64,000 nucleotides of DNA from Hippopus hippopus (taxonomy: Eukaryota; Mollusca; Bivalvia; Cardiida; Cardiidae): contig OX328109.1 of NCBI GenBank assembly GCA_946811185.2, forward strand, positions 39,168,129 to 39,232,128, written 5' to 3'. The translations under genes and the position numbers were made by a program. The notes under the pieces were generated by a model. That model was not told the origin of the DNA. It did not search any database and saw nothing but the letters and a program-made list of their open reading frames with translations. Of this stretch, positions 17,488 through 32,400 are shown in pieces; position 1 is the stretch's first letter; each line of letters begins with the position of its first letter.

Positions 17488-20400
17488 GTAATGGCTACTT
17501 CAAGTGTTATCTGAAAATATAGTTCAACTGTTTAGTTTAATACATAGTCAACTTTATTTCAGTTACATAGCCTTGGCCATTGAACCTTTCCATGCTTTTG
17601 TGGAATTTCTTTTACCAGTGCTTTACACAGATTCTTTTCAAGCTACCAGCTTCTTTCCCGCCCAGATATCTTCTGTCACTATGAATTTCGTCGATCCTGG
17701 AGAGAATTTGTCTAAAAAGGTAAAAACATAAAACATTGTGGAAACAAAAGAAAATGCTAGTTTCCAGGATTTGGTCTTTTTCATACATTGTTTATTTTGA
17801 AAGCTGCCTTCCTTAGGGTCGAAAAATCCAGGATTATCTGTCGAAAGATTTGGTTATTTGTAATAATGTTTCAACTTCCTTTTACAGCGTCAGTCCTATG
17901 AGTGGTACATCCCCAAAGGTATTGTAAAGAGAACATGGATGAGAAAACACCTTAACCTTGTACCAGCTGTTGTGGTAGTGTTTTATGATTTAGATTGGGA
18001 TGAAACAATGTGGAAAGAGAAACAAATGGAATGTGCCACTAGGGTGGAAATAGTCAGGTTTAGTACTGTTTCCAGTCTTTCCAAAATACAGCAAAACCTT
18101 GTATCAGCTCTTTACTAAATGAAACAACTTTAAACTCATCCAAATAAATGCATTTGGAGACAACAAATCATAGGTAGCTTAAATTATGAGATCTGTCCCT
18201 GATAGGGTAGAAAACATTGTGGTTAAAGGAGAAAATATTAGAAACAAGCATTTTCTCTTTTGCCCATTTTTTTTCAACAGATGTTTCTTCTCAAGACTGT
18301 TGTAACTCAGGATTGTTTGGTAAAGGCTTAAACTGTCACCCGTATTAAGCAAACATCAATCTATGTTCCTTAATCTGAGTTTTGAATGTAAACACCTGTT
18401 TATAAAAAAAGACTTGCATTAAAGGCACTCTAGCACCCAAAAGTAAACAGTTGCGTGTCAAAATCCTGACAAATTTAATTCATAACATTTTAAAGATATG
18501 GATAATTATTATGAGTCTGATCTGTGGGTGTTAAAGTTCCAGTTGCTGGCAAAGAAATGTATTCTTACGCTAGAAGAAAGCTGTGAACATTAATCATAGT
18601 TTAACAATACCTTTTTCTACCAGCCACTGGATCTTTGACAGATTGTAACATATTATCTAACTCATGTTGATAACCATACTTTTAAAAAGTATGAACTGAA
18701 TTTTCCTGCATTTGGATCAGAAATAGTTTACATTTAGCAGCTAGTGGGCCTTTAACCAATTCATCACACTGTCCAGATTTTTCTTGACCTTGAGGCAGAA
18801 AGCTTTTGAAAACATTGATGGAAAAGGAGAAAATACTGGTGATTTAACCACATGTCATGTGTTATCCCAGAAACAATTTTGCAGCAGACAATCTAGAAAC
18901 TCTGTAGGTACATGTATTGCCAATATGAATGAACCCTTTACTAAACAAAAAATGTAGACTTGTCCTAATTGAAAGCATTTGCAGATGACAAATGTAGCTG
19001 AAATGATGGTAATTGTCTTAGAAAGTGTAGAAAACCTTGTGGGAAAGGGAGAAAATGCAGGTAAACAGCATTTTCTCCATTTTCCATAAGGTTTTCAAAA
19101 GGCTGTATCCTCGGCGTTTTTAAAATAGGATTTTGTGGTAAAGAGTTAAGGTTTAACCCTTCACCACACAATTCCAAATTTTTATCAAGGTAGGAATAAG
19201 GCCAGTGGGGGGAACGGAGAAAGTATTTGTAACCAGCATTTGCTCCTTTTCTGACAATGATTTTTAACCATCATAAGAGAAATCACATCATTTGAGCCAC
19301 ATTTGTCATGTGCAAATGCTTTCAGTTTTGACAAATCTGATATTTTGTAATCTGGTGAAGAGTTAAACATTTTATTTCTTGCAGAAATAGCCTGCAGGGT
19401 CGTGGTACAAAAATAGCAGTGGTATTGATCCAGAAAAATGCCCCCCTCCCTCCAGGGGAGGATGTGGTTGCCGCGGAGAGAGCTGCTTCTCTATGTAGTT
19501 CATGTGATTTATCAGCAAAACATCTGTATGTCCTACCACAAACAGATCATTTGATTGGTTATATAATTAGGTGAGTGCTCTGTCATTTTATTGATTTAAT
19601 TTAGCCTGTAGAGCTAAATTTTGAGTCAGGAAAATAAACAACAAGAATTAATCCTCTACCAAACAATCCCAACTTTTGACAACCCTGAGGATGAAGCCTT
19701 TTGAAAACATCGTGGGAAAAGGAGAAAATGCTGGCAACCAGCATTTTCTTTTTTTTCTACAATGTTTTTTACATTATCAAAGACAAATTCCATCATTTGA
19801 GCCACATATAAATTGTCGTCCGCAATGGCTTTCAATTTGGACAAGTCTTTGATTTTAATATATGGTAAAGAGTTAACTTTTTACCTCACAATTGCAAGTT
19901 TTAACAAGCTTGAAGAAAAAGCCTTTTGAAAACAATGTGGGAAAAGGAGGAAAGGCTTGAAACAAGCATTTTCTTCTTTCCTACAATGTTTTCTACCTGT
20001 CCCAAAATGAATTTCAATTTATTTTGTCGTCTGAAAATGCTTTGAACATTGGTCTAGTCTAAAATTTTGTTGTTTGGTACAGTTAATTTCATGGCTGCTA
20101 TGGATTTGAATGTCTTGGTTTTGTGGGCAGGTTAGAGGTCCTTAAAGCTCAGGATTGTGTGATAACGATATATGGGCTAAAAGTCTTCTTTTTTTTTTCT
20201 TGCCCTAAAGTACAAGTGTAGACAGACCATTTTTTTCCTGTCACTGATAACAGCTGATTACTCTTCATGAAAGGAAAGAATTAATCACAGACGAAATTAT
20301 TGCAATTACATGTACTTTAAATGAACAAGCTTTGGCCACCAATAACTTTTTTAAACATTGCAACAAAACCTTTTCTTGTTTTGTACAAAATGCCATGTAA

Positions 20401-23400
20401 GACATGATACTAGTATTTACATGTACTGGTAAGTTACCGTACCCTTTGAAAATTTTGTGGCTGAAGACTTTTATTGATCAAATTACCCTTTTGACATAAT
20501 GTTTTCTCCTGTATTTATGTATTAAACCTTGAATGTTATAGATTCTCCTTATTCTACAATGATCGTTTCAAAGCCATCTTCTTCAAACCAATTATGGATA
20601 GCCTATGAGTAAAGATTAAAATCTCATTTCATTTTCAGACTAGAGAATGCATTCTATGAACTTTCTCAAGCCTATTATCATGGGGAAGCCAGAAAAGTTA
20701 AATCACACAAAGATTTTCTGAATAAAACTACCCATCAGGTATGTATAGGTATTACCAATGTTAACTTATTACTAGACAACAAAACTTTAATCTTATCCTA
20801 TGTTTTCAAAAGCCTTCATTCTTAATCTTCAGCATCTAAATATTAGTTGTAGTAATATTTTCTAGCTAAGAATTTTTAACAACAAAAAATATTATTGGAA
20901 AAGGAGGCACTTCTGGTTTCCAGTATTTTCTTCTTTTCTTGCAATGTTCTCACAAGGTATGTTTCTCTGCCTTGCAACAATTCAAAATTGTTTTTTAAGT
21001 GTTTAACATGATACTTTTGTATTGTCCCAAAATAAATGACCAAAGAAATAACAAATGCATAATTGTATACAAATTTTGATAGATAGCCCAATTCAATTAA
21101 ACTTAGTGTCTTGACGTAGACACATTATTTTGTCTAGCTGTATTCGTGTGAAATATGTCAATGTTGTGCACACAGCTGCACCAAAAATCTTAACTCTTTA
21201 CCAAACGACAAAATTTTAGACTTTTCTGAATTGAAAGCATTTGCAGACGACAAAATAAACATGACTCAAAAATTGGAACTTGACTTTGGAACAGTAGAAA
21301 ACATTGTGGGAAAAGGAGAAAATGCTGGTTACCAGCATTTTCTCCTTTTCCCACAATGTTTTCAGAAGGCTTCTTCCTCAGGGTTGTTAAAACCAGGGGT
21401 TGTTTGGTAAAGTGTTTAGAAATGCCTAAATAAGAGCTTACAGCAGCCGACATTTGTGTTCAGGACAGACAGCGATTTTCATTCTATAGTGATATTTATG
21501 TAACTAATCTTTGCTTGGATTGGCTATCTGTTTTCAGCTATATGTTTGTAATATCAAAATTGAAAAGCATTTGAAACAAGCAATTGCTCTTTCTCTCAGA
21601 ATGTTTTCAAAAATTGCTCCCTGTAAGGGTTACAGGTGAATGCTGATTAAAAGCAAAAAATGCTTACATATTCGATGTTGACTTGACAGAGCACAACTAA
21701 CAAATTTATGACTAATATTGTAAGGGGTTATACATGTATATGCATATTTTTGTGGCTTTAATTTTACAGCTGCTGTTTGTCAGACATCAGTTTAAAGTTG
21801 CTTTCTTCAATGAATTAAAGCAAGACACTCATACTGCGTTGAAGTAAGTAAAGTTTTCTGGGAACATCATTTCATCATTATTCGATTATTCCTATTTATA
21901 TCTGACAAAGCACACTTAACTAAGTAACATACATAGAGGGGTTTTGATCTCACATTATGGCTTGCACAAAACTATATACAAGAAATGATGAAAGTCATTG
22001 CAGCAAGATTCTTGCCTCTATCACTTTCAAATATGGTTAGCACTTTGTTATGTGGAAAAGCTGCCAATGGCTGGAAAACAGTGTTTGTGCATGGTAGTGG
22101 TTACAGAAAGTCAATGCACAGATAGATGCACTGGCTGCAGCAACAGAACGGAGATAACCATAATAATTGCAGTAAATACAAAACTGTCAAAAATTTGAAT
22201 ATGAATTATTTCTTTTTCAGAAACAATGTAGTAAAAACATCTGGTGAGTGGACGTAAACTTGATTTTTCAGTCACATGGTTGATTGTGTTTTTAGAATAC
22301 ATTTTTTCTTCTCTCTTTTATCGCCAGACACTATAAGCAGGCCTATGGACATATTCTTGAGCTGAGAATGTATGACACAAACTTGCTAGAAATTAAGACT
22401 ATTGCTGGATTTATTAACTATAAGGTAACACATTTATACAAGTAGAGTAGTGTTTTTTTACAGAGTCAGTTGATTATTAATGTCGTGAGTCATAATTTTT
22501 TTTTTTTTTCTAACTCTTTACCACACAATCCTATGTTAAAAAGACCATGAGAAAGAAGTCTTTTGAAAACATTGTGGGGAAAGGAGAAAATACTGGTAAT
22601 CAGCATTTTCTTCTTTTACCACTATGTTTTGCCGAGCCCCAGTAGCTCAGTCGGTAGCGTGCAGGACTTGAGAACGGGGGGGTCGTGGGTTCGATCCCTG
22701 GCTCGGCCAATTTCTTTCCGAGGAATGATGATAGTCATTGCGACAGGATTCATTCCCCTCCCACCGCTGACCATTGTCTCGATGATGGTTATGTGGGAAA
22801 GCAGCCAGTGGCTTGGAAAGAAAATTGTGTGGAGTACTGGTAAAAGATTCTCCAGGAAAGCATGGATAGGTGCACTGGCCGCCGCGATATAACTGAAATA
22901 ATATTGAAAACGGCGTTAAAACACCATACAATCAATCAATCAATCAACCACTATGTTTTCTTTCCTTTGAAAGACAAATTCCTTCATTTTAAGGACATGT
23001 TGATTTATTGCCAGCTAATGCTTTCAAAATGAAAGCTAATAAAGGTTTGATGCTTGGCAAAGAGTTAGATATTACAAATTAATTATTTAACTCTACTAGA
23101 CAGCTACTCTGAAAGAGACATTTTTTCCATGATGAAGGTGTACATTTCATCTGTTTAGCATGCAAGGGGTTCATTAAACTGTAGAGTGCTAGCATATCTT
23201 CAGTTATTTATGCAGATAGTGTATACCAAGATCAGATCGTAGAGAACGTGCTGTCTGATCTGAGATCTTTCCATGAGATGTATAGCCTAAGACAGCCTTG
23301 TCATTTCAATATCTCGGTCTCTTATTGCACCATCCCCTTTTGATTGGCACTCTAGGAGCTCAGCAATTTATGGTCACCAACTGATCCTCATTTATCCATA

Positions 23401-26400
23401 CAGAAATCTATGTTGTGGGTACCCGTAGAGTTGTCTCATTGAGACAATTCAAATAGGTATCAAACCATAGGTGATAGTAAAGAAATAATATTCTAAGAAT
23501 TCGGTAACCCTCCCTTATCTGGACCTATGGATTGTCAATGCATATTAGGAAAAATGCTGGAAGATTTGATAATATATTGCAAGTAAAGTGGATGAAGCAC
23601 AATTTTGTTTCTGATGTCTTGTCTTTTTATACGCACATCGAAGACGGGACATATTATGGGATCACCTATGGCGTACAGGCTGGCGGGCGGGCGGGCGGCG
23701 TCCAGTTCTTTGTCCGGAGCATAACTTTGTCATCTCCTGTTGGATTGACTTGAAATTTGGCATTTGTGTTTGTTGCAATAATACGGAGTGCAGTGTGAAA
23801 GAACCATAACTCTACCTCGTGCTGTCTTTGAATTATTTCCCTTTGATCATCATTTTTACAGCATTTTCTGCTTGTCCGGAATATAACTTTGTCATCTCTA
23901 GTCTGAACATCTTCAAATTTGGTATGCATGATTGTTGAAAAATTACGGAGTGCAGTGCACAAAACCATAACTCTTCGTAGCACGAATTTTGAGTTATTTC
24001 CCCTTTGATCTTCATTTTTATAGCATTTCTTGCTTGTCTGGAGCAAAACTTTGTCATCTTAAGTAGGAATGACTTGAAATATGGTATGCTTATTTGTTGC
24101 TATATTTTGAAGTGCAGTGCGCAAGAATTGTAACTCTACCTCGTGCTGTCTTTGAATTATTTCCCTTTGATCGTCATTTTTACAGCATTTAGTGCTTGTC
24201 CGTAATATAACTTTGTCATCTCAAGTCAGAATGACTTCAAACTTGGTATGCATGTTTGTTGCAATATTACGGAGTACAGTGCACAAGAATAATAACTCTA
24301 CCTAGCACAGATTTTGAGTAATTTCACTTTGATCTACATTTTTACAGTATTTCTTGCTTGTCCGGAACGGAACTTTGTCACCTCAAGTCAAATTGACTTG
24401 AGACTTGGTAAACATGTTAGTTGCATTGCCTGCCCTTTACGATTATTATACCCCCTCGACAACTGGCGATAGGAAGGGCGTATCTTGCAACAATTTGCCG
24501 CTCTTGTTTATAGATTTGTCGACTGTCTTTTCAACACAATGCTCCACTAGATGGTATTGCACAGTTCAGAAAACACATTGACTCATTCAAGAGTAAGATA
24601 GGTATTGCTGAGCTGGCTTTTGAACACAGTGCCTGGATGTCAAAACAGTAAGTCAGCTGTTGTATTGAGTTTTACCCGTTGCTCTGCTTGCTATGTTTAG
24701 ATCTCCCAAAAAATACATTGTAGCTACAAATTACACATAGGACTACTATTTGAAGAACAAGAAAATGTTTTTCAACAGCATGTGCAACATGCTAGGAAAA
24801 AGGATATTTGTGTCTCCCTTGGCCAAAATTCAGAAATCTTTGCTCTTCTTTGGTATTAGAGGTCTTTCCAGTTCTTTGCTGCTCCTTTAGTTTCCTCCTC
24901 CAGCTTCTTATGTGGATCCCTTATTTTATTTTTTTTTTTAACTCCTAACCACACAATCTGGATTTTTAACGACCCTTAACAACACTGGTAACCAGCATTT
25001 TCTTCTTTTCCCACAATGTTTTCTACTCAATAAAGGACAAATTTCATCATTTTGGCCACCATGAGTTTGTCGTATGCAAATGTTTTCAATTTTGGAACAG
25101 TCTGAAATTTTTTAACCTGGTAAAAATTAAGCTTGCTCAAGGAAATTGAAATAGATTGATACTTAACCCTTTACCACACAGCAAAATTTTAGACAGATCC
25201 AGATTGGATGCATTTCAAAAGGACCTAGTAAATGTGGCACAAGTAATAGGATTTGTCTGTAAAAGAAAAGAAAACATTGTGGGAAAAGAAGAAAATGCTG
25301 GTTACCAGCATTTTCTTCTCCCGTAATGTTTTCAAAGACTTCCTTTCTCAGGGTCGTTAAAACTCGGGATTGTGTGGTAAAGGATTAATAAAAGTCATTG
25401 TTTTCTCTATCAAGATTCCAGATTTTTGGAGATTTGTTTGATGAGGCTATTAAACTTGGTCTCACAGCTATTCAAACCCAGCACCCTGGGTTTTATTACC
25501 AGCAGGCTGCCAACCATGCTATTGCTAGGAAACAGCTCTGTAGAGGATCATGTAAGGTGAGCAGAAATCACAAAAGACATGGGCAGCTACATTTACTTGC
25601 CTTAAGTATTTTCATCAAATTCCATATTCCCATTGAATCACAGAATGCAAGAAAATAATTTATGCAGCCTCTGATTGTGCCATGATTGTGATAACTGTAC
25701 TTGTAGCTATTTACACTAATGTGTTAGTATTGCTCCATGCCTGACAGTGAAGTTGTAGCTATCTAAAACCTAGCGGTGTTATTAATCCTTCATTTTTTGC
25801 CTAACTCACCATTGATGTTAATGAAAAAGCCTTTGCTAGAAAATATTAATTATTTTAGATAGCCACATTTTTATCACATGATATTGTGTCAAGTCTAAAA
25901 ATACATATTTGAGTGTCAAATTCAATTTGCTTTATTTTCATGTAAGTTTAACAAAGACAACTGAATCATTTTACCCACAATGAAGTAAAAAGTTAACCTA
26001 GAAATATGTGTAAGTCAATGGGGATTCAAAATTTGATAAAATTTTTACGATCACTAATTGTAGATTTCAATTTTAAAGTTATACTGTAATGGCGCTAAAT
26101 ATGAGCCATGGTCTGTGAAAAGGGGGCTTATTGCAACTGCAAAAAGTATTGACTCAAGCCAGCCTGCACAGTCTGCACAGTCTGACTTGAGCTGAAACTT
26201 TTTGCTTAGTCGAATTTCTGCATGTCAAAGTATCAGTCTACCCCAGTATTCAGCTGGTTGTTAGACAATGTGGATTTTATGGATCCTTAGTTATGTGATT
26301 TCTTTTTGGGTACAATGAATTACGGAGATACAGTAAACCCCCTTTGCCAGAGCATAACTGATATATATAATGGATATTCTCAGTCATTACTCAATTTGCA

Positions 26401-29400
26401 GATATTGAAATTTATTTTTTTTTTCTTATTATTTTCAATAAGAAAATCCTATAAATTAGCAGACTGTGTAGATCAAGATTCTGTCAAGTCTGATCTTGAG
26501 CTGCACTATCCATAAAAGTAGCTAAATCTGGGTTTAGGGCTTTCCATTATGAAGTGAAGTCATTACCCACTGAAACAAGTTCACAGTGTTCCTTGAAAAC
26601 ATCATTGCAAAACATGAATTATCAAAATGAATGAAGGTTTAAGTCTGTGAATACTACTGAAACATTGTGAATAAAGAAGAAATTGACTACAAAATGTAGT
26701 CTGCAGGCATTAATGTGTATAGCAAAAGTTCTCTAGTCACTAAAAACATGTAGAATGGAAATTCTCCTCGGCTGATTGGGCCTGAAAACCTCCTCATGTA
26801 ATGGACAATGTAGATCCAAGATCAAATTGCATGTCTGTTCAAAACTGAAATCTATGAGCCATGCTCAGGGAAATGGGGGTTTTAACCCCTTGCCAAACCA
26901 TCACAACTTTTAACGACCCTGAGGAAGAGAGCTTTTGAAGACATTGTTGGAAAAGGAGAAAATGCTGGTAACCAGCATTTTCTTCTTTTCCCACAATGTT
27001 TTCTATCCTTTCAAGGTTTACTTTCAAGGTCCCTTTCAAGGTCGTCTGCAAATGCTTTCAATTTGAATGAGTCCAAAATTTTGTCATTTGGTAAAGAGTT
27101 AATTCTTTACCACATAATCCCGACTTTTAACGACCCTGAGAAAGAAGCCTATTGAAAACATTGTGGGAAAAGGAGAAAATGCTGGTAACCAGCATTTTCT
27201 CCTTTTCCCACAATGTTTTCCATCCTTCCCAAACCAAATTTCAATTTTTCAGTCATATTTATTTTTTCATCTGCAAATGCCTTAAATTTGGACCAGTCTA
27301 TAATTTTGTTGTTTGGTAAAGAGTTAACTCTTTATCCAACAACAAAATTTAATACTCAACCAAATTGAAAGTATCTGCAGATGACAAATTGAATGTAGCT
27401 CAAATGATGATCCTTATCTTTTACGTCCATTTTTTGTTGTATGGTAAAGGGTTAAACAAGGATGTGAAGTTGGATGATGCTGATAGAACTTTAGATATTG
27501 GCTTCTTTTCCATATTTTAGCCATTAACAGAGGTCTTTAGCCCAGATCCCCTGGATAGCTTGAAGTACCTAGATTACTATGGACAGAGACCCTGGAGACA
27601 AGGCCATCAAAGTAATTTTTGTTGATTAACCCTATACCATACAATCCTGAGTTTTAAGGACTCTTACAGAGTAGAATATTGAAAACATTGTGGGAAAAGG
27701 AGAAATTGCTGATAATCAGCATTTTCTCCTTCTCCAACAATGTTTTCTACTCTTTTGAAGAAAAATTTCAGTTTTTAAGTAACATAACTTTACTGTCAGT
27801 AGATGCTTTCAATTTGGACAGGTCTGAAACATTGTTAGTGGCTTTGTCATACCTATAAACATACATATAAAACAGTGAAGGACAATATGGGGAGTTTCTC
27901 ATAATAAGGCTTGAATGAGTTTGATCCCATCAGATGTTTTCCTTTGTTTTTATCCTTGGCTCCTTTTCACTGCCCCTTCTTTCAGCAGCGCTGTCACAGT
28001 ATGAATTAAAAGTAAAAGTTAATGTTTGCATATGGATCACATGTATTTGAATACTATCACTCAGTGTCATTTATTACTAATTTCTCCATATGTATGCATG
28101 TAGAGAATATGCTAATAGGTCTGTCAGATCATTTTTTTCAGTTAACCCTTTACCACACAAGTCTGAGTTTTAACAACCCTGAGGGAGAAGGTAAAAGGTA
28201 AATCAGTTTCTCTGAGAAAACAAGTGCTGAGACAGTGGTGTAAGAATAGAGTGCCAGCTTCTTATGTCACAAGTTTCAGGTTTGAATTCCATGATGAGTT
28301 GGGTGAACTTAAAGAAACACCCACATCATGGTGCGGCTTCTGGTCAAGGTTTCTATAAAGCAATCTACAATGAAGTAAAGCTGCAGAGATTGTTTCACAA
28401 TCATTTAAAAAAATAAATTGATTTAACTCTTTCATTACTGAATAAATAAATTGCATTTTCTCAAAGGCTACAAATACAGTTTTGCAGCAACATCAAGAGT
28501 GAGTTCAGTCATAATCCAGAATAAAGCAGTGGACAGTGTAGATCAGAGATCAGACTGCACATTCTGTGCAGTCTGATCTTGATCTACACTGTCCACAAAA
28601 GCTGGTGTTGTCTATGGTATGGAAAGAGTTAAACTAACATTGCTGTAGCAGTCTCATATGCTCCTATGAACAAGTAGCTTAGGTGTTTAAGCATTAGATT
28701 TTTTATGAGAAATTCTTGGATAGATCCCGCATTGGGGGCTAGTCTTATGGGAGTATCCTTTTGAAAACGACCTGCAGACCCCCAGCCTAGTTTTGATGAA
28801 ACCTGAGAGACATGAATAAGTGAGCTGTCATTGTGAAATTACTTGAATAAAAAGCACGTCTAGCTAGGCACCCTTTGTAATTGATTTACATTTATATTCA
28901 AAAGAATAAAAATAACATAATTGGATAATCAAAATTTTGTTGTGTATTTCACTGAAATTCATTCATGTTGTTTCCCTAAAGGTATTGACCCCCCTGATCT
29001 TCAGAAAGAAAAAGAAGGCATTCTATCTTTACAAGCAATGGAGTTGAAAGTAGACCACTCTGTAGGTATTCTTTCATCAATACTGTCTTCTCATATAAGA
29101 GCATTTTGATTCAAGAACATAGATGATAAAGGGAAGCATGAAAAAAAAAAAGTATTAATCATGAAATTCAGATTTTGCCACTTTTATTTCTTAAACATAC
29201 ATTGTTATGGTCAGGGAGAAAAAAACACTGTATATCTTGAAAATGTGTAGAATGATTCAGAATTTAGTCACCTGTGAAAACATAGATAAATTATCGATAT
29301 ATATGGTATGAGGGATAAAGAAACACGAGGGATTTATCTGCAGTTTAAAACTGGAAATGACAAAAGTGAATTATTTGATGGCCTCTAGAAAATGCATTCA

Positions 29401-32400
29401 TTTTCTGTTAGTATTAATCTTTGCAACCTTGCAAAAGTCAGAGGCAGCATTTGGTATGAAGATACAAGAATAACTATAGTTTCATAAAATAAAGATAAAA
29501 TTGGTTAAAAACTGACTGAAAAGGGGTATTGATGTATCTTAATTTTCAGTCTTAAAAATATCAAAAATGTTGGCTCTCTTACTTCTCTATGGCTCCTCTA
29601 GGGTTTTATTTTTAGATGGTAAATTCACCTCAAGTGCTGTTTTGGAGATATAGTCAATGCATAGCTCTTTTTTTTTTTGCATAATTTTGGCCAGGTTTTT
29701 AAACCAAATGTCATCAAACTATTAATATCTTTTACTGATGTCATTCAGTAGAGATGCATGTGTAAGAGCATAATACAATCTTCCCTTTCTGACTTTTATC
29801 AAAATTCAGTTTTTCACTTGTGCCTATACCACTAGAGAAGATAGCAATTATAGGTGTTCACCTAGTGAAATGTGTTTTAACCAAAACTTCAGATAATTCA
29901 AGGATAAAGTTCATGCCATGTTTCAACCCTTTTCCACATAGTCTCAAGTTTTAATGACATTAAGCAAGACATATTTTGAAAGCATTGTGGGAAAAGGAGA
30001 AAATGCTGGTAACCAGCATTTTCTCCTTTTCCACAATGTCTTCAAAGACAATTCTCATCATTTGAGGGACATTCAATTTGGTATTCCAAATGGTTTAAGT
30101 TTAGACCAGTCCAAAAATTGTATTTTATATATAAGGCTTGCTTTGACTGGGTCACAATTGATTTTATGTTGACACTGTGTAATTCTGATTTCAGTGGTTG
30201 ATAATTCCTTTACTCAACAATGCTGTGGCACAGTTTAAAAAGTACAAATCCTTGAGAATGAAGCGATTTCTTAGTAAGTTACACATCATTTTGTTACTTA
30301 TCTCTGCTGTTTTGTAACCTTAGCAAATGCAACTTGGCTTTTGGTGACGGCAAAATACTGTCACCATAAATGTGACAATATTTTGCCTAGTACAAGAAAG
30401 AAAAAGAAATATTTATTTTGGTTTAATATTTGGATTTATTATACACCAGTAAATTTCCCGATCAAATACATGCGTTGAATCGGATGAAATAACACACACG
30501 ACAGAAAAAAAATCCGTATCTACGCTCAGTGAAATATGGTCCCAAATATGGTATGCTGACGTGTCTCGCACACGGACTAAGCATGCATTGATTTGTGATT
30601 GGATTGGTTAAAATGTTACGCTGTAATATTAATCAGCCATTCATGAAAACAGAGTTACTACCATCCACACTATTAATTGTCTCTTTTTGTTTGCCGTTTT
30701 CCAATAAAATGTCAACAGTTGCAAAATTTTGTCGTTTAAAGTTGTAGGTATATAATAAAAGGAATATTATGTTGTAGTAAATTTCCTGGTGCTTGTATTT
30801 ACTTCTCGCTGCGTAAGAAAATTTCTCGCGCAATATCAAATTTTCTTACGCTGCTCGAAGTAAATACAAGCACCTGGAAAGTTACTACAACATAATATTT
30901 CGTATGTATTTGTCACAGTATAAACACCAAAAGTAGATATCATACATTAGTTTTGGTGCACACTGATGATTTTTCAGTCTTGCATCGCCCTTCTGGCCGA
31001 AAGTCTTTCAGAAAATTTATGAACATCGAAACAGGTTTCAATCACCCATAACTCGTAAACTTTGTTTATGACTGTATATTTTGACAAGCAGCCAGTAGCT
31101 TGGATAGGCTGTTGGACTGGCTGACATAACTGAAATACTGATTTACTCTTTACCAAATGACAAAATAGTAGATTTGCCTGAGTTGAAATCATTTGCAGTT
31201 GATAAATGTGGCTGAAATAATGAGACTTGTCTCTGAAAGGGTAGAAAACTTTGTAGGAGATGCCTACTAGCTTTTTCTCATTTTCCCATGATTTTTTCTA
31301 AAGGTTTTTCCTCAGGAATGTTAAAACTTGGGATTTTGTTGTAAAAGGTTAATCACCAAAGAAACAACTGGTTTGATATGAAAAGGAAACATTACTTTTC
31401 CTATATTCACAGTGGTGGAGATGGGGCAGGAATATTTCCATGCTAAAGACTATCAAAGAGCACTCATGTAAGTAGCTTTACATCATTTTGCACTCACTGC
31501 ACAAATGTTTATTCTTCAACCTTTTCTTATCCAATGAACTTCTTGACAAACAGAAAGTTTTCAAGCCCTTTTTATTTTCCTATCTCACTGACAGCTATAG
31601 AAAATTACTTTGGAAAATGAGCAGTTTCCAGTAACAGGCATTTGATTGTTCTACCTCAGTGCTTTACCTGCCAATTAAATCTTTACCAAACAACAAAGTT
31701 TTACACTGGTCCACATTAAAAGCATTTGCAGAAAAAAAAAAAAAAAAGTGACTGAAAAATTTAAATTTGTAATTGAAAGGGTTTAAAATTTTTTTTGAAA
31801 AGGAGAAAGTGCTGGTTACCAGCATTTTCTCCATTTCCCACATTTTCAAAAGCCTTTATCCTCAGGATGGTTAAAAGTTTGGAGTATGTGGTAAAGGGTC
31901 TAAAATGGTATATACCTTACATTCAAATATTTGCATTTTGTTAACTTCGTTTTGGTTAGTCTAGAAATATCCTGTAAAGTCTTTTCAATATATTTAGTGA
32001 AAGATGAATGGTTTTGAATAATGCAGTGATATTCATCAAACAGAGGAAAGAATGCTTGAAAGATATTGAACTCTTTCTTGCAACCTGCATATTAAAAACC
32101 CTTTTTCCTAATGCATGTTTTACACTGGTTGAACACCATATACTTGTCAGTAGAAAAAACAGTCAAGTTATGGTGAATGAATTTCACTCTTGATCTATGG
32201 CTTTCTTTGTACATGCATTTTTTCATATCTTGTGCTTATTGATATTGTTAACTTTTTTGACTATAAATATATTATTGTATTCAATGCCAAGTAAAGATTA
32301 TGTTATGTTATGCTTTTAGTGAAAAATTTTTTCTTTGGACTATTCTGAAAGGGAAAAAAGTCAAATGTACTAAAGTACAAATTGTATGTCCCATAGATAC

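Noticed and set aside
22631..22706. A possible genuine tRNA gene
   Set aside because: The acceptor stem and boxes look like a tRNA, but the sequence continues into a SINE body and ATCAATCA tail and has target repeats around the whole unit.
26882..27455. CRISPR-like array of spaced repeats
   Set aside because: The units are ~228-bp transposons with TTAA ends in an animal genome, not short repeats with unique spacers.
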